Part shown: positions 54,433 to 63,851 of the stretch, in pieces
How the letters are laid out: the number at the start of each line of letters is the position of its first letter
Position numbering within the stretch: the first letter of the stretch is position 1
Source of the DNA: Bradyrhizobium sp. 170
GTDB taxonomy: Bacteria > Pseudomonadota > Alphaproteobacteria > Rhizobiales > Xanthobacteraceae
Direction of reading: 5' to 3'
Length of the DNA: 64,000 nucleotides
NCBI RefSeq assembly: GCF_023101085.1
Contig: NZ_CP064703.1
Location: 8,716,501-8,780,500 of the forward strand
Made by a program: the position numbers and the translations under genes
Notes under the pieces: generated by a model
The model's database searches: none
Told to the model about the DNA's origin: nothing
Seen by the model: the letters and a program-made list of their open reading frames with translations, nothing else

Positions 54433-55395
54433 CTACGGCTTGATGCCCGCCGCCTTGATCAGCTCCAGATTGGCCGCCGTCTCGCGCTTCACGAGCTCGT
54501 CCATCTCCGCCGGCTTCATCGGCATCGGCTCGATGCCGAGCTTCGTCAGGCTCGCCTGCATGGCCGGATCGGTCAGCACCTTCGCGCCGGCCGCATGCAG
54601 CCGCTCGACAATGTCGCGCGGCGTCTTCGCCGGGGCGAATACGCCGAACCAGATCGCGCTGTCGGCGTCCTTCAATCCGATCTCGACCGGCGTCGGCACA
54701 TCAGGCAGATCGGCGACGCGTTTCGGCGTCGAGACCACGAGCGCACGCACCTGGCCGGCGCGGATCAGGGGCAGCGCGGTCGCAAGCGGGCAGAAATACA
54801 GGTCGATCCGCCCACCGATGATGTCGGCAATCACTTCCGGACCTGCGCGATAGGGCACATGCGTGGCCTCGATACCGGCGGCAAAGCGGAATTTCTCGGT
54901 GCTGATATGCACGGCGCTGCCAATACCGACCGAACCGAACGCGATCGAGCCGGGTTTGGCCCTGGCGTCGGCGATGAAGTCCTGGATGGTTTTCCAGGGC
55001 CGCGCGTTCGGCACGATCATCACGTTGGCGCTGGATCCGATCATCAGCACCGAGGCGAGATCCCGGGTGGCGTCGAAGGTCGCACTGGGAAAAATCGCCG
55101 GCGCAATCGCCAGCGCCGACGACTGGGCAAGAATGCTGTAGCCATCGGGCTCGGCTTTCGCGACCAGCGCCGAACCGAGCGCACCGCCGGCGCCGGCGCG
55201 GTTTTCGATCACGATCGGCTGGCCAAGTTCGGCGGAGATACGTTCGAACACAAGCCGCGGCACGACGTCGGCCGCGCTACCGGCCCCGAACGGAATGGTC
55301 GCCTTGATCAGCCGCGACGGCCAGCCTTCGGCCTGTGCAGCCGTGGCCGCCCAAAAGCTGGCCAATACGCAAATAACGCGAAGGGACTTGTTCAT
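54433..55395 (-). CDS. Bug-family (TctC-like) substrate-binding protein
   Basis: 320 aa from ATG at 55395 (GGAGC upstream); ATG at 55413 is in frame but poorly placed. Signal peptide, then IKATIPFGAGSAADVVPRLV, VIENRAGAGGALGS, GSVGIGSAVHISTEKFRF, DIIGGRIDLYF and APAKTPRDIVERLH, the periplasmic Bug fold. Ligand unknown. Between the Old Yellow Enzyme gene and the phytase-like esterase gene, all in one direction. Confidence 0.9.
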   Translation of the reverse strand: MNKSLRVICVLASFWAATAAQAEGWPSRLIKATIPFGAGSAADVVPRLVFERISAELGQPIVIENRAGAGGALGSALVAKAEPDGYSILAQSSALAIAPAIFPSATFDATRDLASVLMIGSSANVMIVPNARPWKTIQDFIADARAKPGSIAFGSVGIGSAVHISTEKFRFAAGIEATHVPYRAGPEVIADIIGGRIDLYFCPLATALPLIRAGQVRALVVSTPKRVADLPDVPTPVEIGLKDADSAIWFGVFAPAKTPRDIVERLHAAGAKVLTDPAMQASLTKLGIEPMPMKPAEMDELVKRETAANLELIKAAGIKP

Positions 55396-55452
55396 CAAAA
55401 GCTCCGGTTTCATCGCCCGGAGCGCTGCAAGAACCGTTCCGCTATTCGCCTG

Positions 55453-56520
55453 TCACTCCACCAGCGTGAATTGCAGCAGCAGATTGCGCTGGATCATCGA
55501 GAAATTGTCGTCGGAGACCAGCGTCAGCACGGTTTCGCCCTCCGGCGTGACGTGGGCGTCGATGCCTTCCATGTTGTCGATCTCGTGGCCGAGATCGGCC
55601 TCGAAGATCGAGGGCCCGTCGATGACCGCGCCGGGGATAATCGAGGCAAGCGCAATGCGGCGGATGCGGATGCCGATCCCGCCGAGCCAGGAGAATTTTC
55701 GCTCCAGCAGCAACAGGCTGCCGGACGGCAGCAGCACCGCGTCGCTGGCATCGAAATTTTCGGTGCGTCGAATGCTGAACAGCCCCAGCGTCTTGCCGAT
55801 CAGGAAGGCTGTGATGTTGCCCTGGGCGTCGAGCCCGCGCTCGGAGATCGCGATCAGCGTTCCCGCCAGCGGCAAGCCCTTGGGCACCACGACAAGCGCC
55901 TCGATGCCCTTGTTGTAGGGCAGCTTGCGCACGCCCAGCGGCAACTGAATCAATTCGCCATGCGCGCGCGTAAATCCCTTGGCGAAGTCGAACCGCAGTA
56001 TCTGATTGACGCGTTCGAGACCGACATAGACCAGCGAGCCGTCGAGCGCGAGCGCCTCGGTATCGAACCAGCCGCGCGAGGTGATCGGCTTGCCGTCGGG
56101 CCCGAGCATCGGCGAGGCCTCGACGTCGTCGAGCCCGGTCATCTCGCGGCCCTTGTAGACGATGCGGCCGGTGAACCAGCCACCCTTGTCGCTGATCGAG
56201 ATGAAGCGCTCGCCCTTTGCATCAAGGCGGAAGCCCGACAAGCCGCCGAAGCCGCGAAACCGCGAGGTCAGGATGAGGCCACTGCGATATTCGAGCTCGC
56301 CAAACCGCAGCCGCGAGCGGTCGCGGGTGTCGAACGAGGGCAGCGGCCTGGCATTGACCTCGATCGAGACCGGCGTTGTGACCGAGAATTCGTCGGGAAC
56401 GGCCGGCTTCGGCGGCCGCTGAACGGCCGTTTGCGCCAGCGCCGCCGCAGGCACGGCCGCTACCGAAAGCGCCGCCGCTGCATATTTCAACAGCCGGCGG
56501 CGGGCTATGGGCGGGCGCAT
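55453..56520 (-). CDS. exported esterase-like protein of the phytase-like family (PF13449)
   Basis: 355 aa from ATG at 56520. Twin-arginine-like signal (ARRRLLKYAAAALSVAAV). Beta-propeller-like body with FGGLSGFRLDAKGERFISISDKGGWF, GFTRAHGELIQLPLG, YNKGIEALVVVPKG, LLLLERKFSWLGGIGIRIRRI and a C-terminal VTPEGETVLTLVSDDNFS. This is the 'esterase-like activity of phytase' family. Only 4 bp separate it from the end of cobT upstream, so it is probably co-transcribed although the functions look unrelated. Confidence 0.85.
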   Translation of the reverse strand: MRPPIARRRLLKYAAAALSVAAVPAAALAQTAVQRPPKPAVPDEFSVTTPVSIEVNARPLPSFDTRDRSRLRFGELEYRSGLILTSRFRGFGGLSGFRLDAKGERFISISDKGGWFTGRIVYKGREMTGLDDVEASPMLGPDGKPITSRGWFDTEALALDGSLVYVGLERVNQILRFDFAKGFTRAHGELIQLPLGVRKLPYNKGIEALVVVPKGLPLAGTLIAISERGLDAQGNITAFLIGKTLGLFSIRRTENFDASDAVLLPSGSLLLLERKFSWLGGIGIRIRRIALASIIPGAVIDGPSIFEADLGHEIDNMEGIDAHVTPEGETVLTLVSDDNFSMIQRNLLLQFTLVE

Positions 56521-56524
56521 GCGC

Positions 56525-58429
56525 TCACGAGTGCAGGCGGCGCGGCCGGTGGTGGCCCGTGGCGGGCGCGGCGCCGTGGGTCTCGCTGAACAGTTCGGCG
56601 AGCTTTTCGGTGATGGCGCCGCCGAGCTCCTCGGCATCGACGATGGTGACCGCGCGGCGATAATAGCGCGTGACGTCGTGACCGATGCCGATCGCGATCA
56701 GCTCGACCGGCGAACGGGTCTCGATCTCCTCGATGATGTGGCGCAGGTGCCGCTCGAGGTAATTGCCGGGATTGACCGACAGCGTGGAATCGTCGACCGG
56801 CGCGCCGTCCGAAATCATCATCAGGATCTTGCGCTGTTCGGCCCGGCCGAGCAGCCGCTTGTGCGCCCAGTCCAGCGCCTCACCGTCGATATTCTCCTTC
56901 AGCAGCCCCTCGCGCATCATCAGGCCAAGATTCTTGCGCGAGCGCCGCCAGGGCGCATCGGCGGATTTGTAGATGATGTGGCGCAAATCGTTCAGCCGGC
57001 CCGGATTGGCCGGCTTGCCGGCGGCAAGCCACGCCTCGCGCGACTGCCCGCCCTTCCAGGCGCGCGTCGTGAAGCCCAGAATCTCGACCTTGACGCCGCA
57101 GCGCTCCAGCGTGCGCGCGAGAATATCGGCGCAGGTCGCCGCCACCGTAATGGGGCGTCCGCGCATCGAACCGGAATTGTCCAGCAGCAGCGTCACCACG
57201 GTGTCGCGGAACGTCGCTTCTTTCTCATGCATGAAGGACAGCGGATGATAGGGATCGGTGACGACGCGCGACAACCGGGCGGGATCGAGGATGCCTTCCT
57301 CGAGATCGAACTCCCAGGCGCGGTTCTGCTGCGCCATCAGGCGGCGCTGCAGCCGGTTCGCGAGCCGCGCGACGATGCCCTGCAGATGCGCGAGCTGCTT
57401 GTCGAGGTAGCTGCGCAAGCGTTCAAGCTCGTCATGGTCGCAGAGATCTTCGGCCGCGATCACCTCGTCGAACTTCGGCGCGAACGCATGATATTCCGGC
57501 CCGCGCGGCTCGTTGGCGCCGCGCGTATTCGGCCGCGTCGCCTCGCCCGGCGTCTCGTCGTCGCCAAGTTCGCCATCGTCGAATGTGTCTGATGTCGAGG
57601 CCTGCGCGCTCTCCATGGCGCTCTCCGACATTTCGTCGGTGGAAGCCTGCGCCTGATCGGCGCTCATTTCCTGCGCGGAGTCGGAGTCGGGCGACCCCTC
57701 GGCACCGGACTGATCGTTCTCGCCGTCCTGATTCTCGTCGTCGTTTTCGTCGTCATCGGCGTCGGCATCGCGGTCGTCGCCGAGGTCCAGCGCCGACAGC
57801 AAATCGTGCACGAGATCGCCGAACTTGGCCTGGTCTTCGGTGACGCGGCTGAGCTTGTCGAGCCGGGTGCCGATCTTGTCTTCCAGCACCGACCGCCAGA
57901 GGTCGACCATCTTCTTGGCTGCCGTGGGCGGGGCGAGCCCCGTCAACCGTTCGCGCACCAGCATCGCCAGCGCATCCGACAGCGGCGCATCGGCGCGGTC
58001 GGTGATCTCGTCGTATTTGCCACGATGAAAATGATCGTCGAGCATCGCGGTCAGGTTTTTCGCAACGCCTGACATCCGGCGCGAGCCGATCGCCTCGACG
58101 CGCGCCTGCTCGACGGCTTCGAACACGCCGCGCGCCTGCGGATTTCCCGGCATCAGCTTGCGGTGCACCTTGGGATCGTGACAGGCGAGCTTCAGCGCGA
58201 TCGAATCGGCATGGCCGCGCACGATCGCCGCGTCCCGCTTGGTCATCTTGCGGGCGGGCTCCGGCAGCCGCGCCTTTCCCGGCGCGAGACCCGGGCGCTC
58301 GGCCGCAAACGTCACTTCCAGTTCCGGCGCCTTTGCGATCGCGCGCAGGCACGAGGTCACCGCGCGCTTGAACGGCTCGGTCGGCGCTTCCTTGGATCCG
58401 GTACGGAATTTGGAGTTGGATGTCGTCAT
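56525..58429 (-). CDS. cobT: cobaltochelatase subunit CobT
   Basis: 634 aa from ATG at 58429 (GAGGTG upstream). N-terminal helical region, a central acidic low-complexity stretch (about residues 220-310; Asp/Glu/Ser-rich), and a C-terminal VWA domain with the MIDAS motif DNSGSM and [13 protein letters not shown]. CobT works with CobS and CobN to insert cobalt into hydrogenobyrinate a,c-diamide in aerobic cobalamin synthesis. Upstream lies cobS; repeat A copy 5 separates the two genes. CobN is not in the window. Confidence 0.95.
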   Translation of the reverse strand: MTTSNSKFRTGSKEAPTEPFKRAVTSCLRAIAKAPELEVTFAAERPGLAPGKARLPEPARKMTKRDAAIVRGHADSIALKLACHDPKVHRKLMPGNPQARGVFEAVEQARVEAIGSRRMSGVAKNLTAMLDDHFHRGKYDEITDRADAPLSDALAMLVRERLTGLAPPTAAKKMVDLWRSVLEDKIGTRLDKLSRVTEDQAKFGDLVHDLLSALDLGDDRDADADDDENDDENQDGENDQSGAEGSPDSDSAQEMSADQAQASTDEMSESAMESAQASTSDTFDDGELGDDETPGEATRPNTRGANEPRGPEYHAFAPKFDEVIAAEDLCDHDELERLRSYLDKQLAHLQGIVARLANRLQRRLMAQQNRAWEFDLEEGILDPARLSRVVTDPYHPLSFMHEKEATFRDTVVTLLLDNSGSMRGRPITVAATCADILARTLERCGVKVEILGFTTRAWKGGQSREAWLAAGKPANPGRLNDLRHIIYKSADAPWRRSRKNLGLMMREGLLKENIDGEALDWAHKRLLGRAEQRKILMMISDGAPVDDSTLSVNPGNYLERHLRHIIEEIETRSPVELIAIGIGHDVTRYYRRAVTIVDAEELGGAITEKLAELFSETHGAAPATGHHRPRRLHS

Positions 58430-58444
58430 TGCCACCTCACCGCC

Positions 58445-58563
58445 GTCGTCCCTGCGAACGCAGGGACCCATAACCACCGGCGATTATTGTTCTGCCGATC
58501 TCTAGCACCATCATCCTACCGAAACGCCGCGGCGTATGGGTCCCCGCGTTCGCGGGGACGACG
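58445..58563. repeat. Repeat family A, copy 5, inside the cobS-cobT unit
   Basis: Bipartite inverted arms (right arm has GCGTTCGCGGGGA variant) filling nearly the whole space between the cobS stop (58565) and the cobT start (58429). Because it lies in a co-directional pair, it would be transcribed as a strong hairpin. Confidence 0.9.
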
Positions 58564-58564
58564 A

Positions 58565-59563
58565 CTACGAGAGCGCCACGTTCACCGAACTCTCGGGCAG
58601 CTCCGCATTGAAGCAACGCTGGTAGAATTCGGCCACCAGCGGCCGCTCCAGTTCGTCGCACTTGTTGAGGAAAGTGACTCGGAACGCAAAGCCGATATCG
58701 CTGAAGATATCGGCGTTCTCGGCCCAGGTGATCACCGTGCGCGGGCTCATCACCGTCGACAGATCGCCATTGGCGAAGGCGTTACGGGTCAGGTCGGCGA
58801 GCCGCACCATCTTGTTGACGATGTCGCGGCCTTCCTGCGTGCGGTAGTGCTTCGCCTTGGCGAGCACGATCTCGACTTCCTCGTCATGCGCCAGGTAGTT
58901 CAGCGTGGTGACGATCGACCAGCGGTCCATCTGGCCCTGGTTGATCTGCTGGGTGCCGTGATAGAGGCCCGACGTATCGCCGAGGCCCACCGTGTTGGCG
59001 GTCGAGAACAGCCGGAACGACGGGTGCGGCTTGATCACCTTGTTCTGGTCCAGCAGCGTCAGGCGGCCCGAAACTTCCAGCACGCGCTGGATCACGAACA
59101 TCACGTCAGGGCGGCCGGCGTCATACTCGTCGAACACCAGCGCGATATTGTGCTGCAGCGCCCAGGGCAGGATGCCGTCGCGGAATTCGGTGACCTGCTT
59201 GCCGTCCCGGACGACGATCGAGTCCTTGCCGACGAGGTCGATACGGCTGATGTGGCTGTCGAGGTTGACGCGCACGCACGGCCAGTTCAGCCTTGCTGCG
59301 ACCTGCTCGATGTGGGTCGATTTGCCGGTGCCGTGATAGCCGGTGACCATGACGCGGCGGTTCTTGGCAAAACCGGCGAGGATCGCGAGCGTGGTGGCGC
59401 GGTCGAAGCGGTAATCCGAATCGACTTCCGGCACATGCGGGTCGACTTCGGAATAGGCCGGCACTTCGAGATCGCTGTCGATACCGAAAACCTGCCGGAC
59501 CGACACCTTCATGTCGGGCAAACCGGCGGGCTCCGAAACTTTGCTCATGGCGGCGGTCGTCAT
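58565..59563 (-). CDS. cobS: cobaltochelatase subunit CobS
   Basis: 332 aa from ATG at 59563 (GGAGG, 5 nt). AAA+ ATPase: Walker [10 protein letters not shown] at 75-83, [14 protein letters not shown] as Walker [21 protein letters not shown] with sensor residues, and the C-terminal [25 protein letters not shown]. Forms with CobT the chaperone-like complex that drives CobN-dependent cobalt insertion. First gene of the cobS-cobT pair. Confidence 0.95.
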   Translation of the reverse strand: MTTAAMSKVSEPAGLPDMKVSVRQVFGIDSDLEVPAYSEVDPHVPEVDSDYRFDRATTLAILAGFAKNRRVMVTGYHGTGKSTHIEQVAARLNWPCVRVNLDSHISRIDLVGKDSIVVRDGKQVTEFRDGILPWALQHNIALVFDEYDAGRPDVMFVIQRVLEVSGRLTLLDQNKVIKPHPSFRLFSTANTVGLGDTSGLYHGTQQINQGQMDRWSIVTTLNYLAHDEEVEIVLAKAKHYRTQEGRDIVNKMVRLADLTRNAFANGDLSTVMSPRTVITWAENADIFSDIGFAFRVTFLNKCDELERPLVAEFYQRCFNAELPESSVNVALS

Positions 59564-59863
59564 CAATCCTCCGAGGTCCCGGGCGTTCCCGAAACCAGAT
59601 CTGTTGAATGGCTGCGGATGGGGGCTATTGCGAACCTAGCAGAGAGCAAGGGCCGGCAGAAGCCCGCGGCACAATCAAAGTTCCGTTGCCTTATCATTGA
59701 GATAGGCCGTGTATCAGGTTTTTGGAGGGCTGCCCTGCGAATCACGCCGCACTTTTGCCGCCTTGGCCGCCCCGCCAGCCTTAAAACCGGAGGTTGGCCG
59801 GCACTTTCGGCCCCCGCCCGGGCTTGGTAGCTCTGGTTCAGGCCCTTACCGGACAGCAAGATT

Positions 59864-60523
59864 GTGACTTCATTCCTCGATCCCGTGATTGCATTCGTTT
59901 CGGCCCATCCGTGGGCGGCCTATCTGACGCTGTTTCTCGCGGCGCTGCTGGAGGCGATCCCGGTGGTGGGGGCGCTGGTGCCGGGCTCGACCATCATCCT
60001 TGCCCTGAGCGCGCTCGTGCCCGGTGGCGAATTGAACCTGTGGGGCGTGCTGGCGGCAGCCGTTGCCGGCGCCCTGCTCGGCGACGGCTCGGCATTCTGG
60101 GCCGGCCATCGTTCGCAGCGCGAAATCCTTGGTGCCTGGCCGATGTCTGGGTATCCCGGCATCATGGCACAGAGCGAGGCGTTCTTCATCCGCTGGGGCA
60201 CGCTGGCGGTTTTCTTCGCCCGCTTCGTGCCGCCGATCCGCGCCTTCGTTCCGATCACGGCGGGTGCGCTCGGGATGCGGCCGGTCCGGTTCTACGGCGT
60301 CAACATTGCGGCGGTCCTTGCATGGGCTTTAGCGCACGTGCTGCCGGGCGTGTTCGCGGTCTCGGCGCTGCACCACTATGCCGGTTTTCCGCATCACCAG
60401 CACATCGGCAAGCATCTTTGGATTCTGGCTGTATTTGCCGCGGCGATCATCGCGCTCGGCGTTTGGACGCTGCGCCGCCGTCAGGCCCGGACGGGGCTGC
60501 GTCCGGGTGCCGGACCGACATAG
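59864..60523 (+). CDS. DedA-family membrane protein
   Basis: 219 aa from GTG at 59864. Hydrophobic segments with the DedA signature: ALLEAIPVVGALVPGSTIILALSALV near the start, then GALLGDGSAFWAGHR and FFARFVPPIRAFVPITAGALGMRPVRFYGVNI, which holds the conserved F..R.[VI]P.[RI] motif. DedA proteins are undecaprenyl-phosphate or other lipid transporters. The C-terminal part ends in RRRQARTGLRPG. Convergent, with a 43-bp overlap, with the citrate synthase gene. Confidence 0.9.
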   Translation: MTSFLDPVIAFVSAHPWAAYLTLFLAALLEAIPVVGALVPGSTIILALSALVPGGELNLWGVLAAAVAGALLGDGSAFWAGHRSQREILGAWPMSGYPGIMAQSEAFFIRWGTLAVFFARFVPPIRAFVPITAGALGMRPVRFYGVNIAAVLAWALAHVLPGVFAVSALHHYAGFPHHQHIGKHLWILAVFAAAIIALGVWTLRRRQARTGLRPGAGPT

Positions 60524-61698
60524 CGGGCGCGGGGCCGGATCAGCCGGCCGTGCTGCAACTGCTCGCAGGCATGCGCGATCCACCCCACCGTGCGCGCCAT
60601 GGAAAACAGCACCAGTTCATGGCCGGGCGGCAGGCCTAGCGTGTGCACCAGCACCGCAAGGGCATAGTCGATATTAACGAACTCGCCGGTCGCCTCCGCG
60701 ATGCGCTCGGGAATTTCGTGGGTGAGTTTGCGATCCGCGCCGGAGCGCGCCAGTGCTTCCAATAGCGCCCGCGCGCGCGGATCGCCATGCTTGTAGACGC
60801 CATGGCCAAAGCCCGCGAAGCGTTCGCCAAGCGCGACGCGCTCGCGGATGACGGGGGCGACCTCGCCATTGGCGAGCGTCTTCAGAAGCTGCGCCGCGAG
60901 CACGCCCGCGCCGCCGTGCTTGGGGCCTTTGAGCGCGACGAGCCCGGCGATGATCGCATCGTAGAGGTTTAATCCGGTCGAGGCCGCGCAGCGCACGGTG
61001 AAGGTCGACGCGTTCAGCTCATGATCGGCCAGCAGCACCAGCGCGCGGCGGATCAAATCGGCCGCGTGCTTGTGCTCCGGCGCCCAGACGCGCGCGACCT
61101 GCAAATGAAGCGGTTTCGCCGAGGATTTTGCATTCAGCATGGTCGCGACCACGAGCCGCATGATGCGGCCGCCGAGCATCGCGCGGCCTTCGGGCGCCCG
61201 GGTGAACGCCCGCGGGTCCGCGCTGGCCGCCAACGCCAGCACGGCGATCGTGCGATCGATCGCATTGGCCCCGCGCGCAGCTTCGGCGACGGCACGCATT
61301 TCGTCCGACACGACGGGGCAATTGTCCTGCTCGAACGGATCGGCGCCGGTGACATCCCATAGCAGCGTCGCCGCATGTTCGAGCGTATCGCGCTCGGCGA
61401 GGTCGACGCAATTGACGCCGCGATAGATCGGCCCGTCCTCGGTGATGGTCGCGACCGCCGAATCCATCACCGGCAAATCGGCGTCGAAGCTGCGCAGGCC
61501 CCGCGGCTCCGGCGACGGCGTGCGCCGTTCCTTCAGCGTGCGGACGTCCTCGGCCCGGTAGCGGTGGCTGCGCGAATCCTGCGACGGCTCCGAGCGGATC
61601 AGCCCGCGGCTGACATAGGCGTAGAGGGTTGCCTGCGAGATCGCCAGTTCAGCGGAGGCCTCGCGGGCCGAGAGATAAAGGCCGGCGGATTTTTTCAT
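60481..61698 (-). CDS. citrate synthase-family protein fused to a helix-turn-helix DNA-binding domain
   Basis: 405 aa from ATG at 61698. Residues ~7-58 form a MerR/excisionase-like helix-turn-helix (LYLSAREASAELAISQATLYAYVSRGLIRSE). The remainder is citrate synthase: YRGVNCVDLAERDT, LLADHELNASTFTVR (His), GPKHGGAGVLAAQ (His), FGHGVYKHGDPRA and NIDYALAVL (Asp), so the catalytic triad looks complete. The fusion suggests an enzyme or sensor that binds DNA, perhaps at the palindromes in its own promoter. It is divergent from another citrate synthase gene. Confidence 0.88.
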   Translation of the reverse strand: MKKSAGLYLSAREASAELAISQATLYAYVSRGLIRSEPSQDSRSHRYRAEDVRTLKERRTPSPEPRGLRSFDADLPVMDSAVATITEDGPIYRGVNCVDLAERDTLEHAATLLWDVTGADPFEQDNCPVVSDEMRAVAEAARGANAIDRTIAVLALAASADPRAFTRAPEGRAMLGGRIMRLVVATMLNAKSSAKPLHLQVARVWAPEHKHAADLIRRALVLLADHELNASTFTVRCAASTGLNLYDAIIAGLVALKGPKHGGAGVLAAQLLKTLANGEVAPVIRERVALGERFAGFGHGVYKHGDPRARALLEALARSGADRKLTHEIPERIAEATGEFVNIDYALAVLVHTLGLPPGHELVLFSMARTVGWIAHACEQLQHGRLIRPRARYVGPAPGRSPVRA

Positions 61699-61699
61699 A

Positions 61700-61728
61700 T
61701 TGATTTACATAATCAAGATTGATCAATC
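61700..61728. promoter_or_regulatory. Palindromic operator candidates between divergent citrate synthase genes
   Basis: TTGATT-TACAT-AATCAA at 61700-61716 and the perfect palindrome GATTGATCAATC at 61717-61728 are adjacent. Both share the TTGAT/ATCAA core. They lie next to the start of the DNA-binding citrate synthase and about 45 bp upstream of the other, so its helix-turn-helix domain may bind here. Confidence 0.55.
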
Positions 61729-61771
61729 TGTCGAGAGGCCCGACCTTTGGAAGCGACAAAGGAGAGCCCTC

Positions 61772-62863
61772 ATGAATATGCAGCTTTCAAAGACCCCGAT
61801 CGGCCTGGACGGGGTTCCCGCCGCCGAAACCGTGCTCAGCCATGTCGATGGCGAGCGCGGCGAACTGATCATCGCCGGCGAGCGGGTCGGCGACCTCGCT
61901 CGCAAGACCGGTTTTGAGGGCGTGACCGCCCGGCTGTGGAGCGGCGGAACCGGCCAGCCGGTCGGCGAAGCCGCGGTACGCGCCGCCCTCGGTGCGGGCC
62001 GCGAACGCGCCTTCGCCCGACTGCCAGATCTCTTGGGCATCACGCGCGGCCTATCGATCATCGACGGATTTCGCGCGGCAGTTGCGGGGCTGCGCGCGGA
62101 AGCCGGCCTCGCGCACGAGGCCACCATCGTCGGCGCGTTTCCGGTCATCGCCGGCGCGCTGGTGCAGCGCGTGAAGGGGAACGACCCCGTCGCACCCGAT
62201 CCAACTGCGAGCCATGCCGCCGACACGCTGTCGATGATGCTCGGCCGCAAGCCCGACGCGCGCGAGGCAGCGGCGCTGGATGCCTATTTCGTCACGGTGT
62301 GCGACCACGGCATGAACGCATCGACATTTACGACGCGGGTAGTGGCCTCGACGCAGGCGGATTTGTTCGCAGCCGTCACCGCCGGCTATTGCGCGCTGAC
62401 AGGGCCGCTGCATGGCGGCGCACCGGAGCCGGTTCTGGAAATGCTTGACGCGATCGGCTCTAGCGAGCGCATCAAGCCCTGGGTCGACAGTGCGCTGGCG
62501 CGCGGCGAGCGGCTGATGGGATTCGGGCACCGCGTCTATCGCGTCCGCGATCCGCGCGCCGATGTGCTGAAGGGTGCGATCGAGCGGCTCGCCGGGGACG
62601 GCGCCGACCTACCCTTCGCCGGCGAGGTCGAAGCCTATATCCGCAGCGCGTTGCGGATAAAGAATCCGGACCGCCCGCTCGACACCAATGTGGAGTTCTT
62701 CACCGCGATCCTGCTCGACGCGCTGAAAATCCCGCGGCAGGCGTTTACGCCGATCTTCGCCGTGGCCCGCGCCGCCGGCTGGACCGCACACGCCCGCGAG
62801 CAGCAGCGCGGCGGCAGATTAATCCGGCCGAGTTCGGCTTATATCGGGGCGATGCCTGCGTGA
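61772..62863 (+). CDS. citrate synthase/methylcitrate synthase-like protein
   Basis: 363 aa from ATG at 61772 (GGAG upstream, 8 nt). Conserved stretches: FEGVTARLWSGG, VCDHGMNASTFTTRV (His), GPLHGGAPEPVLEM (His), FGHRVYRVRDPRADVL. Where the usual catalytic Asp sits, the sequence has NVEFFTAILL, a Glu, a variant known in some citrate synthase branches. Whether it makes citrate, 2-methylcitrate or something else cannot be told. Divergent from the DNA-binding citrate synthase, 73 bp apart. Confidence 0.85.
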   Translation: MNMQLSKTPIGLDGVPAAETVLSHVDGERGELIIAGERVGDLARKTGFEGVTARLWSGGTGQPVGEAAVRAALGAGRERAFARLPDLLGITRGLSIIDGFRAAVAGLRAEAGLAHEATIVGAFPVIAGALVQRVKGNDPVAPDPTASHAADTLSMMLGRKPDAREAAALDAYFVTVCDHGMNASTFTTRVVASTQADLFAAVTAGYCALTGPLHGGAPEPVLEMLDAIGSSERIKPWVDSALARGERLMGFGHRVYRVRDPRADVLKGAIERLAGDGADLPFAGEVEAYIRSALRIKNPDRPLDTNVEFFTAILLDALKIPRQAFTPIFAVARAAGWTAHAREQQRGGRLIRPSSAYIGAMPA

Positions 62864-62872
62864 CCAGCAACC

Positions 62873-62960
62873 GTAGCCCGGATGGAGCGAAGCGTAATCC
62901 GGGACCGGTCGATCAGCGGATGAGAGAATCCCGGATTGCGCTGCGCTCCATCCGGGCTAC
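62873..62960. repeat. Repeat family D, copy 2
   Basis: Inverted arms GTAGCCCGGATGGAGCGAAG and CTCCATCCGGGCTAC, 10 bp after the citrate synthase stop. Immediately followed by repeat A copy 6, so two families are packed side by side. Confidence 0.9.
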
Positions 62961-62965
62961 GAGCT

Positions 62966-63082
62966 GTCGTCCCTGCGAAAGCAGGGACCCATAACCACGG
63001 GCGGTAGTTGTTGCGCGAAAGCCGACGACTAGCCGAATAAAAATTGAGAAGCCGCGGCGTATGGGTCTTCGCAGGGACGACG
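62966..63082. repeat. Repeat family A, copy 6 (partly deleted right arm)
   Basis: Left arm complete (GAAAGC variant). The right arm reads TATGGGTCTTCGCAGGGACG, lacking about 7 bp (CCTGCGT) found in the other copies. Confidence 0.85.
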
Positions 63083-63093
63083 CGAGACTGTGG

Positions 63094-63741
63094 CTATGCG
63101 CCGCGTACCACGGTCTTCAGATAATTATACGCCTTGATGATTTCGATCAGGCGGTCCTCGGTGGAGCGGTCGCCGCCGTTGGCGTCGGGATGGTGCTGCT
63201 TGACCAGCGCCTTGTACTTCGCCTTGACGTCCTCGAGGGTGGCTTCGGCGGTGAGGCCCATCACCTGCAGCGCCTTGCGCTCGGCGTTCATCACCTTGCG
63301 GGTTTCGGCCTTGGCCTCGGCGCCCGGTCCGGGGCGCCAACGGCCGCGGCCGTTGAGCTCGGAGAACATGCTGAAGGGATCTGAGGCGCCGTCAAAATCC
63401 TCGGCGGCCTGCTTGCCCTTCTTGCCGGCCGTGTTGGCGCCCATCTTCCAGGTCGGACGATGGCCGGTCAGCGCATCCTTCTGGTAGCGCGCGACGGCGT
63501 CGGCATTCATGCCCTGGAAGAAGTTGTAGTTCTGGTTGTATTCGCGGACGTGATTGAGACAGAAGTGAAAATACTCCCGCGAATTCTCCCGGCCCTTGGG
63601 CGCGCGGTGCGGGCCCTTGTTCTGGCAGCCCGCCCACTCGCACATGGCGGCTTCTTCGCGCGCCTGCGCCTGCTGCTTCGCGCTCAGCTTGTTCGGCTTG
63701 ATGCGAATGGAATCGAAGAATTTGGATGAATCAATTGCCAT
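63094..63741 (-). CDS. J-domain (DnaJ-like) protein
   Basis: 215 aa. The J domain is at the C-terminus: ALQVMGLTAEATLEDVKAKYKALVKQHHPDANGG with the HPD motif, then EDRLIEIIKAYNYL. The N-terminus is unusual, with MCEWAGCQNKGPHRAPKG, a Cys-rich small motif, and FHFCLNHVREYNQNYNFF. Such alphaproteobacterial proteins lie beside bolA and cobS and are probably co-chaperones for DnaK. ATG at 63741; divergent from bolA. Confidence 0.92.
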   Translation of the reverse strand: MAIDSSKFFDSIRIKPNKLSAKQQAQAREEAAMCEWAGCQNKGPHRAPKGRENSREYFHFCLNHVREYNQNYNFFQGMNADAVARYQKDALTGHRPTWKMGANTAGKKGKQAAEDFDGASDPFSMFSELNGRGRWRPGPGAEAKAETRKVMNAERKALQVMGLTAEATLEDVKAKYKALVKQHHPDANGGDRSTEDRLIEIIKAYNYLKTVVRGA

Positions 63742-63851
63742 GGCTGACTTTGACTACGCAATGCCCTAGGCTTCAAGTCTTGACATTGCGAATACCTCTG
63801 TTCGGATGCGTCATTGACGGAAAGCCGACAACAGAATTATCTGCCGCCATC

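Noticed and set aside
54379..56589. 736-codon open frame on the plus strand
   Set aside because: Antisense to the Bug-protein and phytase-like esterase genes; Arg/Gly/Asp-rich with no domain signature, a high-GC artefact.
58163..59830. 555-codon open frame on the plus strand
   Set aside because: Antisense to cobS and cobT; no protein-like features.
5093..63082. CRISPR-like array from recurring repeats
   Set aside because: Repeats are palindromic, far apart, in different gene gaps and without spacer periodicity or cas genes.
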